The notes below the pieces were generated by a model. The model did no database searches. It saw only the letters and a list, made by a program, of their open reading frames with translations, and was not told the origin of the DNA. Below, piece after piece: positions 1 to 9,592 of a DNA stretch of 64,000 bases. A program made the translations under genes and the position numbers. Within the stretch, counting starts at the first letter, position 1. Each line of letters begins with the position of its first letter. The DNA is from JAKFWF01 sp963741505 (lineage in GTDB: Bacteria > Pseudomonadota > Alphaproteobacteria > Rhizobiales > Hyphomicrobiaceae), in assembly GCA_963741505.1 (NCBI GenBank), contig CAVUIJ010000013.1, positions 62,001 through 126,000 of the forward strand, written 5' to 3'.

Positions 1-1068
1 GTGTCGCTCGATCACAGTGTTGTCGAGCAGCTGCGTCGCGGCCAGCTCCTTGAGATTGGTCACCGCGAAGGCGTATTGGAATCCGCCCGACGACTGGCCC
101 TTGCCGGTGGCGTTGGCGTGCTCGTTGGGCGACGGTATGTCGCCACGCTGGCCGATCAGCGAGTGGATCTGGTAGGCGGGCGCGATGATCTGCTGGTCGG
201 ATTGCAGATCGGTGGCCGACTTGGTGACGACATCGAAGCTTACCGCATTGGAGATGCGGACCACCACGTCAGGGCTGGCGACCGTGGTCTGCAGCCCCGA
301 CGGGAGGGTGAGCGTATAGCTGCCGACCTGGCCGGCTTGGCCGGCTTGCGCGGGATCGGCTGCGATCGAGAATTCGCCGTAGCCATTGACCAGCGACAGG
401 TTCTGGACGATCGGCGTCGTGCCGCGGATGCCCATGGTCGCGACCGGCGTCGTGACGGCAATCGTGCCCGTCTTGGCGACCTGGCCGGTGATGAAGACGA
501 ATGTCCCCTGCACCAGATTGACGGCCATCGAGTTGTCGGTGCGGGCGGGATCATAAACAAGTTCATTCATGACCATGCGGGCGCCGGCCGACAGCGAAAA
601 CACCGTGTTGTCGCGCAGTATGATGCCGAGGCTGCTGCCGGCACCGGTCTCGATGAGATCGCCCTGGAACACCGGCTCGCCGCTGCCAAGCGACTGCGAG
701 GCACCGCCACGCTGCACAGTCGCGGTGCCGGAAAGGCTCCGCACCGTTCCGATCTCTATCGGGCCGCTGCCGCCTGCCTGCGCCACCTGCCAGGGCGAAT
801 CCTGGCCAGCGAGGGAGCGCACCAGCTCGGGCCCCAGCCGCGCTCCGTCCGGCGACAGCAATGTTGCGCCATGTTCACGCGCGAAATAATCGGGCAACAA
901 CGCGTGCCGACCCTCACTCTCGATATGAAGATCGGGGCCGACCCGCTTGAAAGTCCCGGTAAACAGCAGCTGCGCATCAGGAACGACAATGGCATTGCTG
1001 CCGTGAGCTTCGAGTACATAATCGACCGCTGCAGTACCGATCGGATCTTGGAACTGGACCCGCGACAT
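1..1068 (-). CDS. FecR-domain protein, N-terminal part of a probable large secreted/surface protein (partial)
   Basis: The minus strand is open from an ATG at 1068 to the window edge (356 codons, no stop). A Shine-Dalgarno GGGGAG (1075-1080) lies 6 bases upstream, which fixes the start. There is no signal peptide. Residues about 105-215 read like a FecR beta-domain: RGGASQSLGSGEPVFQGD, then LRDNTVFSLSAGARMVMNEL, then VATMGIRGTT. FecR domains of this kind often sit at the N-terminus of very long repeat proteins exported by type I secretion, and a complete type I system starts 357 bp away on the other strand. Inference: this is the substrate (adhesin or RTX-like protein) of that exporter. The repeats and C-terminal secretion signal would lie outside the window, so the substrate role is not shown. 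The plus-strand reading of the same stretch is an antisense shadow. Confidence 0.75.
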   Translation of the reverse strand, partial: MSRVQFQDPIGTAAVDYVLEAHGSNAIVVPDAQLLFTGTFKRVGPDLHIESEGRHALLPDYFAREHGATLLSPDGARLGPELVRSLAGQDSPWQVAQAGGSGPIEIGTVRSLSGTATVQRGGASQSLGSGEPVFQGDLIETGAGSSLGIILRDNTVFSLSAGARMVMNELVYDPARTDNSMAVNLVQGTFVFITGQVAKTGTIAVTTPVATMGIRGTTPIVQNLSLVNGYGEFSIAADPAQAGQAGQVGSYTLTLPSGLQTTVASPDVVVRISNAVSFDVVTKSATDLQSDQQIIAPAYQIHSLIGQRGDIPSPNEHANATGKGQSSGGFQYAFAVTNLKELAATQLLDNTVIERH

Positions 1069-1321
1069 ACGCGTCTCCCCCTACGCAACAACGAACAAAA
1101 TCATTCAGATCACGGTCTCAATCGAACCATCAGCACAAATCATGCCGTCCGAAGGGCATCTGGCGAAGCCGAGCCTCCGAACCGGCTAAGTCCCCCCAGC
1201 GGTTAATGTGCCCTCGTCGATTCATTCAAACGGTTCGTTGGATTTTCGACAGCCTTCTTAACCATTTTCCACAGCCATCCGATGCCGAAGAGGCACATCT
1301 TTCCAACCATTGCATCATACG

Positions 1322-1335
1322 TTCAATTAATTGAA
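1322..1335. promoter_or_regulatory. Perfect 14-bp AT palindrome in the divergent promoter region
   Basis: The 357-bp gap 1069-1425 separates the FecR-domain gene (minus) from the TolC-like gene (plus) and must hold both promoters. It contains TTCAATTAATTGAA, a perfect palindrome that is unusually AT-rich for this genome. It lies about 90 bp before the TolC-like ATG. It could be an operator for shared control of substrate and exporter. I see no clear -35/-10 pair and cannot name a regulator. Confidence 0.3.
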
Positions 1336-1425
1336 TTGTAACCTTTGTTTTTTTCGGCGACGTAGGATTCCGGCGTGTATGACTAATCACATTCCGGGCG
1401 GGCTGGTTCTCGACAGGCATTTATC

Positions 1426-2794
1426 ATGGCGATTCGATTGAGCATTGCGGCGGGTTGCGCGCTCGGCTTGTGGGCTGCGCTCGGCACTGTTGCTGCCGAA
1501 CCACTCAAGTCGGCCATCGCCAAGGCCGTGCGAAATCATCCGCAGATCCAGGAAGCCGGCGCCAACCGCCGCGCCGTGGACGAGGAACTGAACCAGGCGC
1601 GCGGTCTCTATCTGCCGCGCCTCGATCTCGAGGCATCGGCAGGATTTGGCTACAATCATCGCCCCGGCGCCGACCATAAATCAGGACAGCCGCTGGGGCG
1701 ATACCGCTGGGCTCGTGACCCGCTATACGCTGTTTGATGGCGGCTTTCGTAGCGCCGAGGTCGACAAGCAGTCGGCGCGGGTCGGCGGCGCGGCGTTGCG
1801 CGTCCGTGAGCGGTCGGAATTGATCGCTCTGGAGACGCTGCAGGCCTATCTCGATGTCGCCCGCTTCCACAGCATACTGCGGGCATCCGACGAGAACATC
1901 CGCGTCCATCGCGAGCTGCTCGGCCTCGTCGACGTCCGCGTTCGTGGCGGCACCTCGACACAGGGCGAGGGCTTGCTGGCGCAGGAGCGGGTGCTCGCCG
2001 CCGAGGCCATACGGGCCGACGTCAAGCGCACACTGGGCGCAGCGGAGGCGCGCTACGTCAACCTGGTCGGAACCCGGCCTGCCGGTATCGATCCGGTCTC
2101 GCCACCGCGATCGCTGCCATCGAGCCAGAACGCAGCCATCCAGGCCGCCCGTGCCAGGAACCCGACGTTGCAGGTTCTGGACAAGGATATCGCGGCGGCC
2201 AGGGCCGATGTGACCCAGAGCGAAGCCGCATTCAGACCCAATGTCGCCCTCGAGGGGCGCGGCAACGCCGGCCATGATCTCAATGGCGTGCCGGGCCCCA
2301 ACCACGATGCCTCGGCCAAAGTCGTGATGTCGTGGAATGTATTCAATGGTCATATCGACCAAGCCCGCCGCCGCGAAAAGGCGGAGCGGCTGGCCGAAGT
2401 CCAGTCTCGCCTCGACAAGCTGCGTCGCGACGTCGACGAGGCCGTGATGCGGGCCTGGTCCGACATCAGGACCAACGACGAGCGCCGCAGCGTACTCGAC
2501 CGTCAGATCGAGGCCGGCCGCAAGCTGAACGTCGCCTATCGGCAGGAATTCGAGGGTGGCCGCCGCAGCATGCTCGATCTTCTCGAGGCCCAGAACGTCC
2601 ACTTCAACGCCCGCGTCCAGGGTATCACCGCCGGCTCGCTGGCGACCTATTCGCGCTATCAACTGGTCGCCGCCATGGGCGGCCTGCTCGATTATTTCGG
2701 GCTCGGCGTCGACGTCGAGGCGGAGGAGGACCTGCGGCCATGGAACCGGGATCGCAGCGACCGGCCAAGCCTTCACCCGGTATTGCGGCCGTAG
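1426..2794 (+). CDS. TolC-like outer membrane protein of a type I secretion system (apparent frameshift)
   Basis: Outer membrane channel component of the exporter encoded just downstream. The N-terminal part (from ATG 1426) has a signal peptide ending near TVAAEP, then the helix-rich start of an OEP/TolC protein (LKSAIAKAVRNHPQIQEAGA). At about 1650-1690 the homology moves to the +1 frame (SRWGDTAGLVTRYTLFDGGF) and continues to 2794 with the expected coiled-coil repeats and the motif FEGGRRSMLDLLEAQN. Joined, the product is about 455 residues, normal for LapE/TolC-type channels. The switch fits one extra base in the sequence. If the shift is real the gene is dead and the system would lack its pore. 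If it is a sequencing error, as suspected from similar shifts elsewhere in the window, the gene is intact. The next gene (ABC exporter) starts 233 bp later on the same strand. Confidence 0.8.
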
Positions 2795-3027
2795 TTCGCC
2801 TCCAGCATGGTCGGCAATGAAAGCGCGCGGCCGGTCGGTTGGATAACCCAATCGGGCCCTCGCGCACTGCCGCTCTTCCTCTTCAAGAAGTGCCACCTTG
2901 ACGGAAAAAACCGGACCCAGTGCGGCATGCCGCTTGCTGGCACGGTTCTTGTAATGCAAGTTCTTGGTGCGTTTACTGTATCCGAATACTAAAATTGAAT
3001 GCCGCTGCAGCGTGGTAGCTGTCTGCA

Positions 3028-5223
3028 ATGAACACCACAGTGCGATCCGAGTTGCTGGAGGGTGCCGGCCGAGCCAGTCTCAACGGCCTCGTCGAAGCGT
3101 TCGCCGATGTCGCGTCGCGGTTGCGCCGCCCGATCGACGCCGCCGACATCCTGCGCCGCATTCCCTTCGACGAGCGCGGCATGACATTGACCGCACTGCG
3201 GGATCTGGCGCCAGCCCTCGGCTTCGACGTGCATCTGGCCAAGATCAGGCTGGATGCGATCCCGCCGACCACATTGCCGGTCATCATTTTCGACAGCGAT
3301 GGCCACGCCATGGTGCTGACGAGGATTTCCACTCGTCGCAACAAAGCCCACATCGTCGTTGCCGCGGCCGGTCCCGGTGAGCGCCTTGTCGCATTCGACA
3401 AGCTCGCCAAGGAGCACGCCGGCATCGTTGCGTTCCTGAAGCCTGTTGCGCAGCCCGCCACGGCTACAACGATCGGCCACTCGATGCCCGTTCGTGGCCA
3501 TTGGTTCTGGTCGACCTTCCGGGCGTTCTGGCGCGACTATTTCCAGGTGGTGACAGCCGCACTGCTGATCAACACGCTCGGTGTAGTGGCGCCGCTGTTC
3601 GTGAAGAACGTCTATGACCGGGTCATTCCGAACCTTGCCATCCCGACGCTGTGGGCGTTGACCGCCGGCGTATTGATTGCGCTCTTTCTCGATGTCGTGC
3701 TGCGGACGCTGCGTTCGAGCGTGGTAGATGCGACAGGTCGGCGGGTCGATCTCGTGGTCGCCAACCGCCTGTTCGAGCACGTATTGAGCCTCAGACTCGA
3801 AAGTCGTTCGGCATCGGCCGGGGCGCTCGCGAGCCAGCTGCGCGATTTTGATTCCGTGCGCGACGTGATGACCTCGTCGACGTTGATTGCCCTCACCGAC
3901 CTCGCCTTCATCGGCATCTTCCTTGGCGTGATGTGGCTGATCGTCGGCCCGCTCGCCCTGGTGCCGCTGATCGCCGTGGCCATCGTCCTGCTCTGCGCTA
4001 TCTTGATCCAGCTCCCGCTCGCCCGCGCGGTCAAGGCCAGTCAGGCCGACAGTGCGCGCCGGCACGGCATTCTGTTCGAAGCCGTTGGCTCGATCGAGAC
4101 GATCAAGAGCATCGGCGCGGAGAGCCAGCTGAAGCGCAGTTGGAACGAGGCGGTGGCAACCACCAGCCGGTCGGCGACATCGGCGCGATTCTGGGCCAAC
4201 CTGTCCGCCAACATGGTTGCTTTCGTGAACCAGGCCGTCGCCATCGCCACCGTGGTGTGGGGTGTCTTCCTGGTGCTTGACGGCACCATCTCGGTCGGCT
4301 CGCTGATCGCCGCCAGTATCTTGTCGGGACGCGTGCTCGCTCCCCTCGGCAGCATCGTGCAGACGCTGGCCCGCGCGCTGCAGGCATGGAGTGCGTTCCG
4401 CACCCTCGATACGCTGATGTCGGCGCCGGCCGAACCGGTCGCCGCGCGCGACGGTCGTCGGCCACGCCCTGGCGACATCGTTCTGCGCCGGGTGTCACTG
4501 ACCTATCCCGGGGCCGGTGTGGCCGCCCTCGATGATGTCGACCTGGTGATCGGCAGGGGCGAGCGGGTTGGCTTGATTGGCCGTATCGGCTCCGGCAAGA
4601 CCTCGGTTGGACGCCTGATCGCCGGCCTTTACCAGCCCACCGCCGGACAGATCCTGATCGACGGTATGGACATACGCCAGTTCGGCGCCGACATCCGCAC
4701 CCTGGTTGGTTTTTGCCAGCAGGAGACAGAGCTTTTCTCCGGCACCTTGCGCGACAATATCACCATGGGGTCGCCGGATGCGAGCCCGGCCGCGGTCGAA
4801 CGGGCAGCGCGGATCTCGGGCGTCGACGCCTTCGCCGCCGCCCAGCCGCTCGGCCTGGCGACGCCGGTCGCAGAACGCGGTCGATCGCTGTCCGGCGGTC
4901 AGCGCCAGGCGATCGGTCTCGCCCGCGTTCTGGTGCGCGATCCGCAGATCCTCTTTCTCGACGAGCCGTCGTCGGCGATGGATACCGCCACCGAGCGCAC
5001 GCTCGTCGCCAACCTCAAGCGTGAACTCGACAGCGACGTGACGCTGCTGATCTCGACCCATCGTGATGGCCTGCTCGAACTTGTCGATCGGCTCATCGTA
5101 TTCGATGGCGGCCGCGTCGTGCTCGACGGGCCAAAGGCCGACGTGATCGAGCAACTTCGCACTGCCGCCAAGGCCGGGCCGACGCCAGTCAGGACCGCAA
5201 CCGCGGGGGCGGTCACAGCATGA
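3028..5223 (+). CDS. Type I secretion ABC transporter, LapB/HlyB-like with degenerate C39 domain
   Basis: Inner membrane ATPase/permease of 731 residues that powers one-step export of a protein substrate. Residues about 15-135 form a C39-peptidase-like fold. It has no obvious catalytic Cys: ADVASRL sits where the Cys would be. This is the non-cleaving 'CLD' type that binds RTX or adhesin substrates. Residues about 160-470 are the six-helix membrane domain (for example VVTAALLINTLGVVAPLFVK). The nucleotide-binding domain shows Walker A GRIGSGKTS (about 516), signature LSGGQRQ (about 620), Walker B ILFLDEPSS (about 642) and an H-loop STHRD. The stop codon overlaps the start of the HlyD-type gene (ATGA at 5220), so the two are translationally coupled. 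Family membership is clear. The substrate is inferred from the neighbouring FecR-domain gene. Confidence 0.92.
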   Translation: MNTTVRSELLEGAGRASLNGLVEAFADVASRLRRPIDAADILRRIPFDERGMTLTALRDLAPALGFDVHLAKIRLDAIPPTTLPVIIFDSDGHAMVLTRISTRRNKAHIVVAAAGPGERLVAFDKLAKEHAGIVAFLKPVAQPATATTIGHSMPVRGHWFWSTFRAFWRDYFQVVTAALLINTLGVVAPLFVKNVYDRVIPNLAIPTLWALTAGVLIALFLDVVLRTLRSSVVDATGRRVDLVVANRLFEHVLSLRLESRSASAGALASQLRDFDSVRDVMTSSTLIALTDLAFIGIFLGVMWLIVGPLALVPLIAVAIVLLCAILIQLPLARAVKASQADSARRHGILFEAVGSIETIKSIGAESQLKRSWNEAVATTSRSATSARFWANLSANMVAFVNQAVAIATVVWGVFLVLDGTISVGSLIAASILSGRVLAPLGSIVQTLARALQAWSAFRTLDTLMSAPAEPVAARDGRRPRPGDIVLRRVSLTYPGAGVAALDDVDLVIGRGERVGLIGRIGSGKTSVGRLIAGLYQPTAGQILIDGMDIRQFGADIRTLVGFCQQETELFSGTLRDNITMGSPDASPAAVERAARISGVDAFAAAQPLGLATPVAERGRSLSGGQRQAIGLARVLVRDPQILFLDEPSSAMDTATERTLVANLKRELDSDVTLLISTHRDGLLELVDRLIVFDGGRVVLDGPKADVIEQLRTAAKAGPTPVRTATAGAVTA

Positions 5224-6527
5224 AGCGGCTCGCGCGCAATTTCGCCAAGGACGTCGACGCGGCGCTCGACCGTCAGGGCACGCGGGGCATCTGGCCGGTG
5301 CTGATGATCGTAACGGCCGGTATGGCAGCCGGCCTGGTCTGGGCCCATTACGCCATCCTCGACGAGGTCACGCACGGCGAAGGCCGGGTTATTCCGTCGA
5401 GCCAGGTGCAACTCGTGCAGCCACTCGAGGGTGGCATCGTTGCAGCGATCTCGATCAAGGAGGGCCAGCGTGTCACGATCGGGGAACCGCTGGTGCGCAT
5501 CGACGATGTCTCGTTCGCGTCGAGCCTTGGCGAATTGAAGCAGAAGCGAATGGCGCTGGCCGCGCGCCGGGCGCGATTGGAAGCGGAGGCCTCCGGCAAC
5601 GCGCCACCGCTTGCCGGTCTCAACATCGATGCTGCCATCGTCGAGGCCGAGATGCTGCTCTACAAGGCGCGTCAGGCCTCGCTGGCGGAGGAACTGGCCG
5701 TGGTCGAGCAGCAGCTGGCCCAACGCCGCCTCGAACGCATTGAGATCACCACCCGGCTCGACGAGGCCACGGCGACTTCCGCCATCGCCCAGCGTGAACT
5801 CGAGCTTGGTCGTAGTTTAAAGCGAAGCGGCGCCTATCCGGAAATGGAACTGCTGCGGCTGGAACGGCAATCGCGGAGCGAACAGCGCGACATCGCCGTG
5901 CTCGCCGCATCGTTGCCGCGCAGCGACGCCGCCATCGCCGAGGCGACCGCCAAGATCCAGGCGACGATCCTGACGTTCAGGTCGCGCGCCAGCGAGGGCC
6001 TCGGCGAGGTCAATGCCAGCATCGCGGTGACCGAAGAAAGCCTGAAGGCCGCCGAAGATCGCGTGCGACGAACCGTTCTGCGATCGCCGGCCACCGGCAT
6101 CGTCAACAAGCTCGTTGTCAACACCATCGGGGCGGTGGTGCGCCCGGGCGAGACGATCGTGGAGATCGTGCCCATCGAGGACAACCTGCTGGTGGAAGCG
6201 CGCGTCCGCCCGCAAGACGTCGCCTTCATTCATCCAGGCCAGGCCGCCAGCGTCAAGATCACCGCGTATAACTACACGGTCTACGGAGACCTGCCGGGTG
6301 TCGTCGAGCGCATCGGCGCCGACACCATCCCCGACGAGAAGGGCAATCCGTACTTTCGCGTCATCCTGCGGACCAGCCGCAACCATCTGGGCAGCGACAA
6401 GGATGCGCTGCCGATCATACCGGGAATGGTTGTAACCGCCGACATCAAGACCGGCCGCAAGTCGGTGCTCGACTATATGCTGCAACCGATCCAGGTCGCT
6501 CGGCACGAAGCCTTGCGCGAGCGTTGA
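5220..6527 (+). CDS. HlyD/LapC-family periplasmic adaptor of type I secretion
   Basis: Membrane fusion protein of 435 residues that links the ABC exporter to the TolC-like pore. It has a short cytoplasmic N-terminus, one membrane helix at about residues 20-42 (VLMIVTAGMAAGLVWAHYA) and a lipoyl-like half motif (SSQVQLVQPLEGGIVAAISI). A long alpha-helical hairpin follows at about 95-280 (many Glu/Ala/Arg heptads), then the second lipoyl half (RSPATGIVNKLVVNTIGAVV) and a C-terminal beta-barrel ending near QPIQVARHEALRER. It starts inside the stop codon of the ABC gene, as expected for a type I secretion operon. No frameshift was seen. The size is typical of HlyD/PrtE proteins. Confidence 0.92.
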   Translation: MKRLARNFAKDVDAALDRQGTRGIWPVLMIVTAGMAAGLVWAHYAILDEVTHGEGRVIPSSQVQLVQPLEGGIVAAISIKEGQRVTIGEPLVRIDDVSFASSLGELKQKRMALAARRARLEAEASGNAPPLAGLNIDAAIVEAEMLLYKARQASLAEELAVVEQQLAQRRLERIEITTRLDEATATSAIAQRELELGRSLKRSGAYPEMELLRLERQSRSEQRDIAVLAASLPRSDAAIAEATAKIQATILTFRSRASEGLGEVNASIAVTEESLKAAEDRVRRTVLRSPATGIVNKLVVNTIGAVVRPGETIVEIVPIEDNLLVEARVRPQDVAFIHPGQAASVKITAYNYTVYGDLPGVVERIGADTIPDEKGNPYFRVILRTSRNHLGSDKDALPIIPGMVVTADIKTGRKSVLDYMLQPIQVARHEALRER

Positions 6528-6851
6528 AGATGACCGCTTCGTTTTCCGCATGGAGCCGGAGCGTGGTGGCCCTCCGTCGGATATCACCACATCTCCCAGC
6601 GCAATCGAGTTCGAGCGCACAGCGCGGCGCGCGGCCGAGGCCGTGATGCCGCCCGGCACGGCGCGCACTCAATCCGTGACCATCGGCCTGCTCGAGCACC
6701 TTGGCCACGCGCCCTCAGGGGCGAGCGTTGCCGCGAGACCGGTCGAGAAACGGCTGATGAATTTGCGCCAGCAATCGACTGCGCACGCTCGTGTCTGACG
6801 CAAGACCGCATGCACCTTGCCGTTCGCGGAATTCTCGCTGCTGCCTGTTCG
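6528..6851. other. Intergenic gap, convergent ends of secretion operon and exported protein
   Basis: This 324-bp stretch lies between the HlyD-type gene (plus) and an exported hypothetical gene (minus). Short open frames exist on both strands, but none has a good ribosome binding site or recognisable sequence. I saw no hairpin followed by a T-run. Confidence 0.5.
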
Positions 6852-7352
6852 TCAGCGACGGCTGAAACTCATCGTCGCCCGGCTCATGGCAATACCTTTG
6901 GTGGCAATCGTCACGCTATGTGATGATTTGCTGAACGACACCGACATCGAGCCTGTAAATCCGCCACCGGAAACGGCCAGTGACATGCTGCTGCCGCCAA
7001 CGCTGCCGGTTGCCGCTCCCGACGCATTGAATGTCCGCTCCTCCCACTCACCCGACGCTCGACTGCCATCGATCCTCAGCCGGCTGCGGATGTGAATCGG
7101 GTTCTTGTCGCTCTTGCACTGGATCGCCATCCGCAACTCATTGCCACCGCCCGAATAGTAGGCCGTACAGCGGATGCCCTCGGACGAGCCATCGGTATAG
7201 GTAATGCGACCGCTGCCGCCCCAGCTACCGGCCAGCACACCGACCGGACCCGGATCGACGGCATGAGCGACATCGACTGCCACTGGCGCCAACAGCGCCA
7301 AGCCAGCAACAGCAACCGGCGCCATCCAGCCTGAGCGAATTGCCAATCTCAT
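6852..7352 (-). CDS. Hypothetical exported protein
   Basis: A 166-residue protein. ATG 7352 is chosen because GAGGAGGAA lies directly upstream (7354-7363). An upstream in-frame extension to 7421 has no such signal and would bury the signal peptide. Residues 1 to about 32 are a clear Sec signal (basic start MRLAIRSG, hydrophobic core VAVAGLALLAPVAV, AHA cleavage region). The mature part is rich in Gly, Ser and Thr, with WGGSGRITYTDGSSEGIRC near its start and predicted beta character. Two Cys (IRCTAY, IQCKSD) could form a disulfide in the periplasm. I recognise no enzyme motif. It is flanked by a convergent secretion operon and the PIMT-esterase gene, with no operon link to either. Confidence 0.7.
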   Translation of the reverse strand: MRLAIRSGWMAPVAVAGLALLAPVAVDVAHAVDPGPVGVLAGSWGGSGRITYTDGSSEGIRCTAYYSGGGNELRMAIQCKSDKNPIHIRSRLRIDGSRASGEWEERTFNASGAATGSVGGSSMSLAVSGGGFTGSMSVSFSKSSHSVTIATKGIAMSRATMSFSRR

Positions 7353-7520
7353 TTCTTCCTCCTCGAGCCACCTTGTGACTGGTGGCAGTGTACTGGACTT
7401 GGCGTGACGGGCTATTGTCATGGCTCAATCATCGTTGCCCCATCCAGTCGGATGCCCCGAGCTTCAGGCCGGTGAGCATCCCCGGCCATCGTACGTGCCA
7501 GGGGTCTGTGATTCCGGGTA

Positions 7521-9524
7521 CTAGACGCCGAACGGATACGTATCCGGCACCCCCTGCAGTTGCCTGGTTTCAATCGGCTTGATCGCACTGGTCCGATCGA
7601 GCCAGATGTATTCATCGAACTGGTGAGGCAGTGCCGCCTCGAAATAATAACTCGAGAGCTCGCTTTCCGGTCGGTAGATAACGCCGATGGCGCGCTCGAG
7701 TCGCCGCTTTAGCAGTTTCTCGCGAAGCTCAGCTCTTTCCGCACCGACAAACGGCAGCAGCAGCGCCGGGAGGTCGGTCATATGGAATAAGCGCTCATAG
7801 CTTTGAGGGTGCGCTGGCCGGACAATCATGATCTGCATCGGCTCGTCCCAGCCGGACGCTGCGGCGACGGTTCCACTGTCGGTGCCGAAGCCGATGGCGT
7901 AGCAGGCCGCGCCAAAATGCTCACGACACAGCTGGCCGATGTTGTGCTCACCCCGCTGCTTCATTTCGGTGGCAGAGGCATCGCCGATGTGTGAATTGTG
8001 CGCCCAAACGACGGCTTTCGACTGAGCCCCTTTGTGATCGAGCACGCATTTCAGCGTCTCGAACATGTGGCTGTCACGCAGGTTCCAAGCCGCGCGCGAG
8101 CCATAATACATCGTGCGATAATAGCGCTCCGCATTGGCGACGAGACGAGCATTCTGCGAGGCATCGAAGAACCGCTCGCCATCCTGGAGCGCAAAGGCCT
8201 GCTGCTTGCGGAGCAATTCGACGAGCATATGCCCCACGTCCTGCTCGCACTTTCGATAGGAGCCTTTCAGGGCGGCGCGTCCATAGGCCGCCGGGTCCGC
8301 CTCCCACGGGGTGAGGCAGCCATATCGTTGCCGTGCTATTGCAGCAAGCTTGGGATCGACCGAACTCAAGTATGAAATTACAGCCTGTACGGATGCATAG
8401 AGACTGTAAAGATCGAGGCCATAGAACCCGGTGCGCTGATCATGATCCAGTGACGAATTGCGTTGATGCAGCCAGTCGACAAAGCTGCGGGTCTCCTCGT
8501 TGCGCCACATCCAGGTTGGAAAACGGGCAAACGCGGTCCACTCCGATGGTGGAACCGTTCGGTGGCGCACGTAATGGTCGATGCGCGCCGCGTCCGGCCA
8601 GTCTGCTTCTGCTGCAACGATATCGAAGCCTTTCTCTTCGATCAGACGCTGCGTAATCTGCGCCCGCATCCGGTAGAACTCCGACGTTCCATGGCTCGCC
8701 TCACCGATCAGGACAACGCGCGCATTGCCAATGCGACGCAGAAGCGGCTCCAAAGCCGCATCCTCCAGGACAACGAAGGCCTCCGCATATTTGGCTATGA
8801 GGCCGGGCACGGAAACGCTGACCGATGGCCGCGTCTGGACCACGCGAGCAGGTTGCGACGCCCATTCGGATTCCTCGCTCTCCCAGCCTTCCTTGCCAAT
8901 CAGCGGGACGAAGCGGACGTCAGCCAGATCCTCCTGCTCGAATTCATCCTCGGCGACACGCGTCACACGCACCAGCTCCTGGGATCGCGGATCGCTGCCG
9001 ATCGGGATCACCATCCGTCCGCCGATCTTGAGTTGATGCATCAGCGATTTGGGAATATTCGGCCCGCCTGCGGATACCAGTATGGCATCGAACGGCGCCT
9101 CACCGGCCCACCCCTGCGTGCCATCGGCGTGTTTGACGAGGACGTTTTCGCATCCCGCATCGGCAAGATTGGCCGCTGCCCGCTCTGCCAGCGGCCCAAT
9201 TCGCTCAATCGTAAAGACCTTGCTCGCGATCTCGGCGAGTACAGCTGCGGCATAGCCGGAACCAGCGCCGATCTCGAGCACCTTCTCGCCGCCGCGCAAC
9301 GCAAGCGCCTCGATCATGAAAGCCACGATGTAGGGCTGGGAAATGGTCTGGCCGGAGCCGATCGGCAGCGGCCGGTCATCATAGGCTTCGTTTCGAAGAT
9401 TCCTAGGTACGAACAACTCGCGCGGCACCGCCCGCATGGCGGCCAGCACGAGCGGCTCCCGCACGCCGCGCCCCTCGACTTGCTGACTTACCAGGCGCTC
9501 GCGAAGCTGCTCCATGTTTGCCAT
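7521..9524 (-). CDS. Fusion protein: protein-L-isoaspartate O-methyltransferase + erythromycin esterase-like domain
   Basis: A 667-residue two-domain protein. Residues about 1-212 are a protein-L-isoaspartate (D-aspartate) O-methyltransferase: GSGQTISQPYIVAFM, the SAM-binding motif VLEIGAGSGYAAAV (82 onward) and ILVSAGGPNIP. It would repair isoaspartyl damage in aged proteins. After a short linker, residues about 240-660 match the erythromycin esterase family (GEASHGTSEFYRMR near 274, EADWPDA, GFYGLDLYSLY, WAHNSHIGDA near 515). In that family, conserved His and Glu residues of these motifs form the active site. Bona fide macrolide esterases are a small part of it, so a resistance role should not be assumed. 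It lies 68 bp downstream of the groEL paralogue on the same strand and is probably co-transcribed. That points to protein maintenance under stress. Confidence 0.9.
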   Translation of the reverse strand: MANMEQLRERLVSQQVEGRGVREPLVLAAMRAVPRELFVPRNLRNEAYDDRPLPIGSGQTISQPYIVAFMIEALALRGGEKVLEIGAGSGYAAAVLAEIASKVFTIERIGPLAERAAANLADAGCENVLVKHADGTQGWAGEAPFDAILVSAGGPNIPKSLMHQLKIGGRMVIPIGSDPRSQELVRVTRVAEDEFEQEDLADVRFVPLIGKEGWESEESEWASQPARVVQTRPSVSVSVPGLIAKYAEAFVVLEDAALEPLLRRIGNARVVLIGEASHGTSEFYRMRAQITQRLIEEKGFDIVAAEADWPDAARIDHYVRHRTVPPSEWTAFARFPTWMWRNEETRSFVDWLHQRNSSLDHDQRTGFYGLDLYSLYASVQAVISYLSSVDPKLAAIARQRYGCLTPWEADPAAYGRAALKGSYRKCEQDVGHMLVELLRKQQAFALQDGERFFDASQNARLVANAERYYRTMYYGSRAAWNLRDSHMFETLKCVLDHKGAQSKAVVWAHNSHIGDASATEMKQRGEHNIGQLCREHFGAACYAIGFGTDSGTVAAASGWDEPMQIMIVRPAHPQSYERLFHMTDLPALLLPFVGAERAELREKLLKRRLERAIGVIYRPESELSSYYFEAALPHQFDEYIWLDRTSAIKPIETRQLQGVPDTYPFGV

Positions 9525-9592
9525 TGCGGCCTCGCTAGGTGTGCATTATCGGCGCGACCGGCCTGCGAAGGCCGCCGAACGCGACCTGGCTC

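Noticed and set aside
1..1206. Long plus-strand open frame of 401 codons at the window start
   Set aside because: It is antisense to the FecR-domain gene, its product is Arg/His/Gly-rich without any family sequence, and the minus strand has the better ribosome binding site and domain content.
1505..3028. Minus-strand open frame of 507 codons opposite the TolC-like gene
   Set aside because: Antisense to recognisable TolC-like sequence. Long shadows are common in GC-rich DNA.
7521..8800. Macrolide resistance gene
   Set aside because: The domain belongs to the erythromycin esterase family, but most members are not resistance enzymes, and this one is fused to a protein-repair methyltransferase beside a chaperonin.
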